From: Amoebidium appalachense
Lineage: Eukaryota > Ichthyosporea
Reading direction: 5' to 3'
Assembly: GCA_963693365.1 (NCBI GenBank)
Contig: CAVNZM010000001.1
Location: 21,142,001 to 21,206,000 of the forward strand
DNA: 64,000 nt
Position numbers and translations under genes: made by a program. Under the pieces are notes generated by a model, which was given only the letters and a program-made list of their open reading frames with translations, ran no database searches and had not been told where the DNA came from. The number at the start of each line of letters is the position of its first letter. The stretch's first letter is position 1. Of the stretch, positions 36,299 to 48,363 are shown piece after piece.

Positions 36299-37044
36299 GG
36301 GGGTTGAAATTTAGTTGGCGTTTGGGGGGGTCTTACGTAGGGTGTGGGGGCGGAAGGGTGGTGTTCTGGGGTGTTCCTATGAAGGGGGGAGGTTGGGAGT
36401 ATTTTAGTAGTATATGGGCCTGACTCGCCCGAAAGAAGGGCCCCGGCTGGCCTAAATGGCACCAGCGGCCTTTAGTGTGAGATATGATATGGGGCTCTAA
36501 TAAGAACACTGCAAGCGAATATGGACTGAGACACAAGTTAGCGTATGTGTGAATGATATGATGTCGTAGGGGTCAAGTGGACTCCTAATACAACCACCTA
36601 GAGCATGATTGCCGCTCTGCTTGTGTGTCAGCTGTGCGTGGGTGCGTGGAGCACCCCAGAATATCATGATCATCCCCCTCTCCCCCCCCCCGGGCCGAAC
36701 CCCCGCTTTCCCAGCAATCCACTTCGAGGTTTTTGCAGGCAGCCACCACTTTGTAAATTTCACCCTAGACTTTCTGTATTCAATTTGGCCATGATATCGA
36801 TGCCCAACAGGTGTGGGTTTGCAGGCCATGCCATCCTCCCTCCCACCCTCCACCGCCAATTGTTCCCCACACTCCGCCAAGTACCAGTGTTTGTTACTAT
36901 TTTAGTAGAAAGACTTTGCCCAACACCTGTAAGAGGTGGGTGTATACATAGCTACAGTAGGTAGCCCGTCACGCATTGATACAACTTATTGATATATTCG
37001 TGTATTCATCCTCTGCCCCCTCCCCCCCCTTCCCCCTCCCCCCC

Positions 37045-37084
<40 letters not shown>

Positions 37085-37444
37085 GGCACCACAATATAGG
37101 GGGAATGCTATAATGCCTCCAATACCTATTATATGATACATATATGCGACACCATATATATATGTGTAACATTCACGCACGAATGCACCTCACATATTCA
37201 TACACTTTGGGATTTTTGAATTTGAAATTGGGCGGCGGCGGGGGGGGGGGGGGGGGGAGGGGGGGAGGGGGGTAAATATCGACGTCGGCCCCCTGGTGGT
37301 ATCCCCCTCCTCCCCCCCCCCCCCCCCCCCCTTCCCCCCAGGCCCCCCCCAAGGTAGCCCCAGGGGTGGGTGGGTCTCCCCCCCTCCTCCCTCCACGTCC
37401 CCACCTCCCCTCCCCCCCCCCCCCGGCCCCCCCTGCGCGCGTGC

Positions 37445-37482
<38 letters not shown>

Positions 37483-37688
37483 CATGCGCTTGGGTAATAA
37501 AGAATAGCTTTCTCACCTACTAAAAAAAAGAGTATTCGTTTTTATTTTATTTTATTTCTTTTGGAGCATTTGCCTCCGTTTTGGCCGCTTAATGACTCAT
37601 ATCCCCCTATTCAACCCCCTCCCCCCCCTCCTCCCCCCCCCCCCCCTCCCCCACACACACACACACACACACACCATATGAATCATAT

Positions 37689-37729
<41 letters not shown>

Positions 37730-38299
37730 ACACACACACACACACTTCCCGCCCGTTCGTGCGCGGGGGGCGCGGGGGGGGGGGGGGGGGGGGGGGGGGT
37801 GGCCGTATAGCATATAGCCTGAGTTTCAGGTGATCAAGGGACCCTATTAGTTAGGCTCAATGTTTACGTTTTGGCATTGTATGTAAACAGCTGCTAGCAC
37901 TGATAATAGTGCTATTGTGTGATCAGGCTATCTGATATATATAGTTAGATGATGGCAGCCTATATATGGGGTGGGTGGGTCCCCCCTGGGGGGGGGGGGG
38001 GAGACCCACCCTACTCAGGTGGGTGGTGGGTCCCCCCCCCCCTCCCCCTGCTAGCCGGAGGGGTGGGTGGGTCCCTCCCTCCCTCCCTCCCTCCCCCCCC
38101 CCCCCCCTCTCTCTCTCTCTCCCCCCCCCCCCCCCCTCCCCCCCCCCCCCCTCCGGGCGGGGGGGGACCTACCTGTTCAAAGAGGAGGGTGGGTCCCCCA
38201 CCAAGCCCTGCCCCCCCAAAGTTGCTACAACCCCCCTCCCCGTTTCAAAATCAAGAGTCCCCTTGGGGCCTGATCCGAGGTGTATGAATGTGCAAGGGG

Positions 38300-38640
38300 C
38301 TTTGTAGCCATATTCAAATTTGCACAACATATGTGAGAGGTGGGTGTTTTATATAGCTATGATAGCAGTATTGCACAACACTTGTGAGAGGCGAGCCTAA
38401 AACTAAAAAAGTAGGAATATCGCAATCTCAAAAAAAAAAATGCATCGACCAATGATTTGAGCGCGATCGCACCGGCTAGCCAAATATAGAAATTTGGGCG
38501 GGAAGCTTTGGTGCGCAAAAAGAAAATAAAAAAGTATGAATATAGCTAGCCATATTTCCACAATACTTTTAAGAGGTGGGCGTACATAGCAAGCCATATT
38601 TGCACAAAACTTGTGAGTGATGTGCGGAATATATAGCTAA
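38300..38640. repeat. Degenerate about 60-bp repeat, 4 copies plus one distant copy
   Basis: Copies at about 38304-38360, 38370-38400, 38545-38595 and 38597-38650, and a diverged one at 36893-36955. Shared words are TTGCACAA, CTTGTGAGAGGTGGG and TATATAGCTA. AT-rich compared with surroundings. Confidence 0.75.
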
Positions 38641-39708
38641 CCATATATCACAATGCTTATATCATGCAGAAGCAGCACCCCCATTGGCCCAACCGAATTC
38701 ATGTGTGAGCCAGCATTTCGCAAGTGGGTTTCAGGAGGACGGCCACAATGTGTTGGATTTATATTGCCCATAAAAGGAAGGCTGCCTTTTTAGGCATCGT
38801 CGATTGCCATATTGAGAGATGCCGGCCTGGCCGTTCCTTAACCCGACCTAGTGCGCAGGAAGCCCACATTCTGCTGTAACCACATGACTGTGGATTGGAC
38901 ACACTTCGTTCCAGCCCTGTCGCACACATGCACATGGGCCACCCAGCTACCGTCCCCATCAATATCCCGACCTTGTGCAGGCCCTTGAGCCCCGCCACCT
39001 CGAAATCAACATCACCCAAAGCCACTGCACTGCTGCACGTGGCCATAATGATTACTCCCCCCTCGATTAATTATAAGCTCCCCCCCTCCCTCCCCCCCCT
39101 TCCATTAGGCCCCCCCCTGCATCCCCCCCCTGCATCCCCCCCCTCTCCCCCCTCCCCTCCCCCCCCCCCCCCCCCCCCTCCCCCCCCCCCCCTCCCCCCT
39201 CCCCTCCCGCAGCTGGGCCACCGCACTACCACCACCCCAGCCGCCCACCCCGAGTGTGCGAGTGTCGTGCTTTGGTCCACCGGGGTTCCACAGTGCTGTC
39301 CTAAATATAAACGTGCCCCCCAAAGAACGTCTTACTGCAACCAAATATGTAAAGGGGAATCCTGGTGATGCTGCTTAGGGCCTGGGGTGGGATATGTGCA
39401 CACGCCCAGACACCATGTGGATGCCTTAGGTATAGGGAGATCACTTCATTGTCTAAACAGCTACTGAGCACAAGACCCGACAGTGCTATATGGGACATTG
39501 ACCCAAAACCCAGGCTAACCCTATGTGCTCTGGCTCTAATGGGCCACTAGAGGCCCCTGTCGGCCGCTTTCTGTCACTTGGGAATTGAATCATTTCCCCC
39601 TGAATTTGTGCATACGTCATTGGATCGTGTTAACTCGGGTCCAAGGGGACTCCCGTCGTAGGTAGGCAGCTCTAGCAGATACACGGATTTTTAGCCCCGG
39701 CCCGGGGG

Positions 39709-39751
<43 letters not shown>

Positions 39752-39911
39752 TAGATCCTACGTTGCGGAATCCCCCAGGTATAGAGAGATTGCTCCCATA
39801 TATCGCTAAAAAAACACGTTATTTGAATCTAATAAATTATTGCCAAAATAAAAACATCAACCCAATAACAATAACCCCATGCTGCCCCTTCCAACCCTCC
39901 TCCCTCCCTTC

Positions 39912-39953
<42 letters not shown>

Positions 39954-40386
39954 ACCCCCAGCTAGAGGGGCCCAACAACCCCTTTATGTCACTCGGGGAT
40001 AGCAGTAGTTCTCCCCTGATTTTATGTCATCGGATCGTGTTTTGTCCAATCAAGTGCGAGAGGACCTCCCCCGAAGGAACCATAGTGGCGGGGGTGTGCA
40101 GTTGGGACCGTCGAGTTTGTCCGACCCAGTCAGTCTGGCAGGCAGCTACAGACAGCCCATACATGAGTCAGACCCGGTGTGCCCAATCACAACAGAATTG
40201 TGTATTGAATGATTTCTATTTTATTAAATTTTGTCTTTTAAAAAAGAACCTCACACTCGAACTTACTCATTTCACATGTGAAACGTGAGCGTTTTAACTT
40301 ACATAATCAAAACAGGCTTTTTGTGGATTGCGGATCTGTTAAACTTTGACCTTGAACCTATGCAGGTGGTGTACGTGTGTGTGTGT

Positions 40387-40428
<42 letters not shown>

Positions 40429-40868
40429 TGTGTGTGGTTTTGTGAGTGTGTTCATGTGTGCAAGAGGATGTATATGCCGGCTATGAGTGTCGTGTGTGCA
40501 CGTGCTGATGTATTACAGGAACATGTGTGAGCACAAACTGTTACGAATCAGATTCTGTCTTCTTTTGTGAAAACATCTGAGCGGAACTGTATTAGCTGTG
40601 TTCACACGTTGTGCAAGTGTCATTGAATGTGCACTTTGCGTACATGCGTGCGTGTGTCATATGCTTTGGCTATGTCTGTGCTCGATTGAGCTATCGTATG
40701 GACATGTATGCATGTATGTACACACATCTGCGCCTAGCAGCCCACCCACCCGCCTATGTGCCCCATCCATACACGGCCGCCGCCACCGTCCCCCCCCCAC
40801 ACCTCCACCGTACCCAAAAGGTCCCAGAGAACACTCAGCAGTGTCAGTGTGCCGCATATCTCAAACTC

Positions 40869-40886
40869 GAGATATCCGTATATCTC
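40869..40886. other. Hairpin GAGATAT-loop-ATATCTC in the BTB gene 3' region
   Basis: 7-bp perfect stem with a 4-nt loop. It duplicates the hairpin formed by codons for the protein's C-terminal EIYGYLE (40982-40999). A third partial copy follows at about 40853-40862. Confidence 0.75.
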
Positions 40887-40945
40887 AAACTCGACATGCC
40901 CGTATAGTGCTGGCTTACTAATGCATATTAGTGACACGATATATC

Positions 40946-41415
40946 TCAGGCTACCGGCTTGGTGTCGTCTGTATCGGTCTCGAGATATCCGTATATCTCA
41001 AAGCCGCTGAACATCAGATAGTAGTAGTCGCTGCTGTCTGGGCCTGTCTGCAGAATGCGGAACATGGTGTACCACCTATCCCCGCTATCCAGGGCCCACC
41101 CCCCCGTGCTCCTCCCATAGTCCAATGTCTTGTCAGCTGTGTGGCTCTTGAGGGTGGTCCATGTCTCCCCGTCAGCCGTGCCCTGCAAACCACAGAACAC
41201 ATGTCAGACTAGTGGAACCCTACAGCCAAAAAAAAAAAAAAAAAAAAAAAAAAAGAGAGAGAGAAAGGGGAGGGGGGGTATATGGATTCAGCAACGTGCA
41301 CAGCCAGAACATGATTGCAAAGCAGGAATTCATTCCAAGATGCAAAGGTTTGGCAGAGCTCGGAGGTAGATAGGTGTTCTGCTTTCATGTGGTCAAGCCA
41401 TAATCTCCTGTGTGC

Positions 41416-41455
<40 letters not shown>

Positions 41456-41743
41456 CACACACACATCCAAAAAACAAAAACAAAAACCCACACAAAGCAA
41501 CCGATCACCACTTAACCACACAATCTATGCCCCCCTCCCCCCCCCCCCCCCCCCCCCCAAAACACACACACACCAAACCAGCCACCCAAGCACACATACA
41601 CACACACACACACGTACACAGGCCCGTCCTTCCATCCCCATCCACTACCCTTTGCTTTACCTTCGGCAGGTCTCTTTGGACTGCAGAAAAACATCACAGG
41701 ACCAACCAAGGAGACGGGACAGAAGAATTGCTACTCTTCTTTG

Positions 41744-41779
<36 letters not shown>

Positions 41780-43084
41780 ACCACACACCCACACCCACAC
41801 CCACAGCAAAGACTGCCTGCAAGGCAACACTGCATTATTAGTGGTCGATAGAAATCGAAGCAAAAGCTGACACGATCTATGAACTCGAGCAGACCCCCCC
41901 CCCCCCCCCCCCCCCCCCCTTTTTTTTTTTTACCCCCAAAACCCGACCACAAAAGCACAATCATAGCCAAGCAGAAAATGTTTGGGCACGTGCATGCCTC
42001 CCCGTTAGGCCCGTGTGTAAGTGTGCGTGCGTGCGTGTGTGAGAGTGAGTGAGTGAGTGAGTGAGTGAGTGAGTGCGTGTGTGAGAGTGAGTGAGTGAGT
42101 GAGTGAGTGAGTGCGTGAGTGCGTGTGTGAGAGTGAGTGAGTGAGTGAGTGAGTGAGTGAGTGAGTGAGTGAGTGAGTGAGTGAGTGAGTGAGTGATTGA
42201 GTGAGTGAGTGAGTGAGTGAGTGTGTGAGAGTGAGTGAGTGAGTGAGTGCGTGTGTGAGAGTGAGTGAGTGTGTGAGTGAGTGCGTGTGTGAGAGTGAGT
42301 GATTGAGTGAATGAGTGAGTGAGTGAGTGAGTGAGTGATTGAGTGAGTGAGTGAGTGAGTGAGTGAGTGAGTGAGTGAGTGAGTGCGTGTGTGAGAGTGA
42401 GTGATTGAGTGAATGAGTGAGTGAGTGAGTGAGTGAGTGAGTGAGTGAGTGAGTGAGTGAGTGAGTGAGTGAGTGAGTGAGTGAGTGAGTGAGTGAGTGA
42501 GTGAGTGAGTGAGTGAGTGAGTGAGTGAGTGAGTGAGTGAGTGCGTGTGTGAGAGTGAGTGAGTGAGTGAGTGAGTGCGTGTGAGAGTGAGTGAGTGAGT
42601 GAGTGAGTGAGTGAGTGAGTGAGTGAGTGCGTGTGTGAGAGTGAGTGATTGAGTGAATGAGTGAGTGAGTGAGTGAGTGAGTGAGTGAGTGAGTGGATGA
42701 GTGAGTGAGTGAGTGAGTGAGTGAGTAAAAGTATGTGTGAGAGTGAGTGAGTGAGTGAGTGAGTGAGTGAGTGAGTGAGTGAGTGAGTGAGTGAGTGAGT
42801 GAGTGAGTGAGTGAGTGAGTGAGTGAGTGAGTGAGTGAGTGAGTGAGTGAGTGAGTGAGTGAGTTGAGTGTTTGAGTAAGTGAGTGAGTGAGTGAGTGAG
42901 TGAGTGAGTGACTGAGTGACTGAGTGAGTGTGTGAGCACGCACACACCTGCAGCTGCCAGTTTCTAAGATAGTAGTAGCCATCCAGCCCAGATGTGTGGC
43001 TGATGACGTAGGCACGGGGCCGAACCCTCCGGCCGTGCAGGTCGATCACCACCCAGTTGCCCTGCCCGTGGTTGACCCCGAATT

Positions 43085-43133
<49 letters not shown>

Positions 43134-46100
43134 GCGTGTGTGTTTGGGACGCGGACGGGTTTGCGTGTAAGTATCCGTAAAAGTATGTGTTTAAACGCGA
43201 GTGTGAGAGTGAAACTCATTTAATGAGCAAAGATGTGATTGTGTGAGTAACTGAGTGTGTATGCACATGCGCAAGTTCGTGTATCCCCGTGCATGTGCCT
43301 GTGTGTGGTCTGAAGCCCTTTCCTCCTTCCCCCCTCCCCCTGAGTGGGAAAGTGAGGGGTTGGGGGTTGTGTGTGTGTGTGTGGTGGTTGTGGTGGGCAC
43401 GTGTGTGTGTGTGTGTGTGGTGGTTGTGGTGGGCACGTGTGTGTGTGTGTGTGTGGTGGTTGTGGTGGGTACGTGTGTGTGTGGTGGTTGTGGTGGGCAC
43501 GTGTGTGTGTGTGTGTGGTGGTTGTGGTGGGCACGTGTGTGTGTGTGTGTGTGGTGGTTGTGGTGGGCACGTGTGTGTGTGTGTGTGTGGTGGTTGTGGT
43601 GGGCACGTGTGTGTGTGTGTGTGTGGTGGTTGTGGTGGGCACGTGTGTGTGTGTGTGGTGGTTGTGGTGGGTACGGTGTGTGTGTGTGTGTGGTGGTTGT
43701 GGTGGGTACGTGTGTGTGTGGTGGTTGTGGTGGGCACGTGTGTGTGTGTGTGTGTGGTGGTTGTGGTGGGCACGTGTGTGTGTGTGTGGTTGTGGTGGGC
43801 ACGTGTGTGTGTGTGTGTGTGGTGGTTGTGGTGGGCACGTGTGTGTGTGTGTGTGTGGTGGTTGTGGTGGGCACGTGTGTGTGTGTGTGTGTGGTGGTTG
43901 TGGTGGGTACGTGTGTGTGTGGTGGTTGTGGTGGGCACGTGTGTGTGTGTGTGTGTGGTGGTTGTGGTGGGTACGTGTGTGTGTGGTGGTTGTGGTGGGC
44001 ACGTGTGTGTGTGTGTGTGTGTGGTGGTTGTGGTGGGCACGTGTGTGTGTGTGTGGTGGTTGTGGTGGGTACGGTGTGTGTGTGTGTGTGGTGGTTGTGG
44101 TGGGTACGTGTGTGTGTGTGTGTGTGGTGGTTGTGGTGGGCACGTGTGTGTGTGTGTGTGGTGGTTGTGGTGGGCACGTGTGTGTGTGTGTGTGGTGGTT
44201 GTGGTGGGTACTGTGTGTGTGTGTGTGTGGTGGTTGTGGTGGGTACGTGTGTGTGTGGTGGTTGTGGTGGGCACGTGTGTGTGTGTGTGTGTGGTGGTTG
44301 TGGTGGGTACGTGTGTGTGTGGTGGTTGTGGTGGGCACGTGTGTGTGTGTGTGTGGTGGTTGTGGTGGGCACGTGTGTGTGTGTGTGTGTGGTGGTTGTG
44401 GTGGGTACGTGTGTGTGTGTGGTGGTTGTGGTGGGCACGTGTGTGTGTGTGTGGTGGTTGTGGTGGGTACGTGTGTGTGTGTGTGTGGTGGTTGTGGTGG
44501 GCACGTGTGTGTGTGTGTGTGTGTGGTGGTTGTGGTGGGCACGTGTGTGTGTGTGTGTGGTGGTTGTGGTGGGCACGTGTGTGTGTGTGTGTGTGGTGGT
44601 TGTGGTGGGCACGTGTGTGTGTGTGTGTGTGGTGGTTGTGGTGGGTACGTGTGTGTGTGTGGTGGTTGTGGTGGGCACGTGTGTGTGTGTGTGTGTGGTG
44701 GTTGTGGTGGGTACGTGTGTGTGTGGTGGTTGTGGTGGGCACGTGTGTGTGTGTGTGTGTGGTGGTTGTGGTGGGCACGTGTGTGTGTGTGTGTGTGGTG
44801 GTTGTGGTGGGTACGTGTCTGTGTGGTGGTTGTGGTGGGCACGTGTGTGTGTGTGTGTGGTGGTTGTGGTGGGTACGTGTGTGTGTGGTGGTTGTGGTGG
44901 GCACGTGTGTGTGTGTGTGTGTGGTGGTTGTGGTGGGCACGGTGTGTGTGTGTGTGTGGTGGTTGTGGTGGGCACGTGTGTGTGTGTGTGTGTGGTGGTT
45001 GTGGTGGGTACGTGTCTGTGTGGTGGTTGTGGTGGGCACGTGTGTGTGTGTGTGTGTGGTGGTTGTGGTGGGTACGTGTGTGTGTGTGTGTGGTGGTTGT
45101 GGTGGGTACGTGTGTGTGTGGTGGTTGTGGTGGGCACTGTGTGTGTGTGTGTGTGGTGGTTGTGGTGGGCACTGTGTGTGTGTGTGTGTGGTGGTTGTGG
45201 TGGGCACGTGTGTGTGTGTGTGTGTGTGGTGGTTGTGGTGGGCACGTGTGTGTGTGTGTGTGTGGTGGTTGTGGTGGGCACGTGTGTGTGTGTGTGTGTG
45301 GTGGTTGTGGTGGGTACGTGTGTGTGTGTGGTGGTTGTGGTGGGCACGTGTGTGTGTGTGTGTGTGGTGGTTGTGGTGGGCACGTGTGTGTGTGTGTGTG
45401 TGGTGGTTGTGGTGGGCACGTGTGTGTGTGTGTGTGTGGTGGTTGTGGTGGGTACGTGTGTGTGTGTCTCCTTGTGTGCAGTGGTTTACGCATCATGCAT
45501 GACTGTTCGGTGATGATACCAAGTCCCCCCCCCCCCCCCCCCCCGGGTCGCCACCGGGTCCCCGTCAAAATAGATTACGAAGAAACAATCAAAACACCCA
45601 CCAGTGTGTGCTTGTGTGAAAGTGGTGGTGGTGCCGGCTGTGTTGCGGCATGTGTGTGTGTGTCTGTGTGTGTATGTGCGTGTCTGTGTGCGTAAATGCA
45701 TGTCTGTTTGTGTGTGTCTGTGTGTGTGGTGGTGGTGGTGCATGCACATGTGTGCCAGTTGGCAACGATACCATTTTGGCCCCACAAACAGCAAACCCCC
45801 CCCCCCCCCTTCCTAGGCCACGCACCTGGCATGCATTGGCCACCACGGCACTGGCCGACCCGCAGTGCATCTGGCTGGTGGTGACCGTCACCAGCCCGGT
45901 GGCCTGGGGGTTGACCCAGGCCTGCCTGCCCCCCCGTGTGGCGATGAAGTAGATGATGCCCTTATTGTCGTACTTGGCCTCGCCCATATAAGGAAACTCC
46001 TTCCATATCGGGCCCACCTTGGCCTGCAGCGATTGGATGCCGTAAAACTCCACGTCCATCTCCACCTGCCGCCTCTCTGCAGGCGTCAGCTGGTCGGTGG

Positions 46101-46790
46101 GGATAGGTACCCCCCGCATGAAGTTGAGGATGTGGCGAAATACGGCAGGGTCCCGATCCACAAACACACTGCCGTCCTCCTCGGCCCTATCCACCCAGTT
46201 GCCAGCCAGTAGCTGTCTGAAGTGGCTGCTGTACTGCTGCAGTGTGGCCACAGACGTCGTGAACACCTGGGGGGAAGGGGGGGGGGGCGGGGGGCGGGGA
46301 TGAGCCGGACTGATAGAGAGAACGCTATGGAAGGAAACAGAGGCGGGGGGGGGGGGGGGGGGGGGAGGGGGGATGGGGAGGAGAGGTTATAGGGAAACCA
46401 CAGAAGCAAAGATATGGAGTCAAGGGCAGGGGAGGTCTGTGACTGTGTGAAGGGGAGCCACAGGCCCATGCCTTCCACAGCACAGTCACCCCCTCCCCCC
46501 CCCCCCCCCCCCCCTACCCCCTCCCTCCACGAGTAAGCACATCCCCACCCTGGTGTCGACCCCCTCCCCCCCCTCCTCCCCCCCTTCCTTCCCCATTGCC
46601 CCTTTAACGTGCACTTCTCACTACCTCTTAAATCTCCCTGTATATCCCCCCCCCCCCCTCCCCGACCCCCTCCGCCCCACCCCACAAACCCCCCCCCCCC
46701 CACACACAAGGGATGTGTGTAATTAGTGAACCCCTCCCTACTGCCGCTGGGATAAAGGCACACGTGCAGCCTTAAGTACAAACAACATGT

Positions 46791-46867
<77 letters not shown>

Positions 46868-47850
46868 CGGCCGTGGTTGTTATGTGAATGCACACATGGC
46901 CGTGGTTGTTATGTGAATGCACACATGGCCGTGGTTGTTATGTGAATGCACACATGGCCGTGGTTGTTATGTGAATGCACACATGGCCGTGTGGGTATAC
47001 ACGCGCGCGCGAGACTTTGCACGTTTGGGTGTGTTCGAGTGGAAGCAAGGATGCTGCTGCGATGTGTTGGTGTGAGTGTGCTTGTGTATGCATATGCATG
47101 CCTTCCTATGAGTTCTGTTGAACATATTAGTGCGTGCCTCACCCTCCCCCCCCCCCTCCCCACCTCCCTCGCCTTGCCCTCTTCTTCTCTCTCTCTCTCT
47201 CTCTCTCTCCCCCCCCCCCCCCCCCCCTCTCTCTCTCCCTCCCCTCCCCCACCTGCTCCCTCTCCCCCCCTTCTACTTTCTATCCCTCCCTCTGTCCCCC
47301 TCTCTCGTTCCCTGCTCCCCCCGCTCCCTCCCCCTCCCCCTTTGTGGGCTTGGGGTTGGGTAAATTTAAGGTGCAAGCACTGGTGGCAGTGTGTGTGCAT
47401 GTGTATGTGCCACAGTCTATGTGTGTGTGTGTGTGTGTGTGTGTATCTGTGTGTGCACGTGTGTGTGTGTGTGTGTGCATGTATATGTTTGTCTGTGCGC
47501 ACCTGGCCGCCTATGTCCAGCTTGACCCTATTCGACGGGGTGGCCACCCTCTGCCTCTTGACTGCACTGCCCTCTCTGCGCCTGTCGTCCCCCTCGGCCC
47601 CCCTCCTCTCCCTCTCCCTCTCCACCTCGGCCCTGTCTGCCTCCACCTCCCTCCCTCTCCCTCTGTACCTGTGCCCGCTCAACCTCCAGCACCTCTCTCT
47701 CCGTCTGCAGCTCCCCCCACCTCTCCTCTATTGCCGCCCACTCCCTCTCCACCGCCTCCCCCACTCTTTCCTCCAAAGCCCTCAGCTCCTGCAGCAGCAG
47801 CACACGTGTCTGCGCTGCCTCCTCCATCCTGCTCCTCACACCCGGCTTCC

Positions 47851-47900
<50 letters not shown>

Positions 47901-47963
47901 TGCGTGTGTGTGTGTGCGTGTGTGTGTGTGCGTGCGTGTGTGTGTGTGCGTGTGTGTGTGTGT

Positions 47964-48009
<46 letters not shown>

Positions 48010-48363
48010 CGCGCGCACAAGTTTTGTGTTGTGTTTGTGTGTGAATGTTTGAGTATGTGTGAGTGTGCCTGGGTCTACATGTGTGGGTAGTGTGTGTGTG
48101 CGATGGACATACTGATGAGTAAGGAAGACCAGTGCGCGAAACTAGGGGACCGTGCTGGGGGCCATGCCGTGGCCCAAGACCTATAACGTTCAGTTCTGCT
48201 TTTCATGGCGAACAATGACACTTACAGCCTTTCCATCCCATCCTCCTCCCCCCCCCCCCCCCCCCCCCCCCGCCCCGTCCCGCCCCGCCGTGACACACAC
48301 GCACACACACGCTGCGCACCTGTCCTGATTCTCGGCCGCGCCGTCGTTTGTACCGTCCGCCAT
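40946..48363 (-). CDS. Coiled coil + KCTD-type BTB/T1 + discoidin-like domain protein
   Basis: Exons in coding order: 48363-48320, 47849-47503, 46266-45826, 43085-42948, 41182-40946; about 402 aa. The N-terminus ([15 protein letters not shown]) leads into an E/R-rich coiled coil. Then a T1-type BTB domain: RVKLDIGGQ split by an intron from [20 protein letters not shown], with [17 protein letters not shown] and the MDVEFYGI end. KCTD proteins use this fold to oligomerise, often as cullin-3 adaptors. The C-terminus is F5/8-C-like: [30 protein letters not shown], then [15 protein letters not shown] and FEIYGYLE. The substrate-binding role of that half is inferred. Exon 2 is out of frame with itself: the frame entering from exon 1 ([20 protein letters not shown]) and the frame leaving at RVKLDIGGQ differ by one base, the change falling between about 47600 and 47669. 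A real intron there would be under 40 nt, so an indel is likelier. Confidence 0.8.
40982..40999. other. Hairpin in the last codons of the BTB/discoidin gene
   Basis: GAGATAT and ATATCTC arms inside the sequence coding for EIYGYLE; repeated downstream at 40869. Confidence 0.75.
41412..41454. repeat. C homopolymer
   Basis: About 35 C (41419-41453); further C-runs at 41529-41558, 41748-41779 and 41895-41919, all in the last intron of the BTB/discoidin gene, with (CA)n neighbours. Confidence 0.93.
42041..42930. repeat. (GAGT)n tetranucleotide array, about 890 bp
   Basis: Long GAGT/GTGA repeat with periodic variants such as GTGCGTGTGTGAGAGTGAGT and GATTGAGTGAATGAGTG, giving a higher-order pattern. 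It ends about 18 bases inside the donor at 42947 of the BTB/discoidin gene. The 4-bp unit is open in all minus frames (SLTH-type peptides); this is not coding. Confidence 0.97.
43370..45468. repeat. About 2.1-kb minisatellite, unit 30-45 bp, about 50 copies
   Basis: Unit is GTGGTGGTTGTGGTGGGCAC (or GGTAC) followed by a variable (GT)n. The 20-bp core is almost invariant while GT length varies. It fills most of the intron between exons 3 and 4 of the BTB/discoidin gene. Open in all plus and minus frames, with no coding evidence. Confidence 0.97.
46799..46990. repeat. (TG)n followed by 29-bp tandem repeat, 4 copies
   Basis: TG run 46797-46864, then four copies of a unit containing GGCCGTGGTTGTTATGTGAA, in the intron interrupting the BTB domain. 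Confidence 0.95.
47855..48006. repeat. (TG)n tract abutting the exon 2 acceptor
   Basis: TG repeats with GTGCG interruptions; on the coding strand (CA)n runs into the acceptor ACACACGCAG at 47850. Confidence 0.95.

Larger units (their letters stand above)
36299..40945. other. Long intergenic region with C-runs and a dispersed short repeat
   Basis: 4.6 kb between convergent genes. Contains C-runs (about 37047-37081, 37448-37481, 38096-38150, 39903-39943), G-runs (37231-37272, 39711-39750), short (CA)n (37650-37745), (TG)n (40384-40427), and a degenerate repeat around TTGCACAACACTTGTGAGAG at 36880-36950 and 38300-38640. An open minus frame at 38759-39046 shows no recognisable family. Confidence 0.55.

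Noticed and set aside
38759-39046. 95-aa minus frame as a possible exon
   Set aside because: Looks partly protein-like but has no family match I recognise and no partner exons in the surrounding C-rich DNA.
41731-43052. Long SLTH-repeat open frames
   Set aside because: Translation of the (GAGT)n array within an intron of the BTB/discoidin gene.
43191-45695. 700-780-aa Thr/His/Pro or Val/Cys-rich open frames on both strands
   Set aside because: Caused by the GT minisatellite whose unit has no stop in any frame; no start, domain or codon bias of a gene.
47628-47669. A tiny intron (GTACAG...AG, under 40 nt) to explain the frame change in the BTB gene
   Set aside because: Far shorter than any other intron here and the acceptor choices do not give the required phase convincingly; an indel is simpler.
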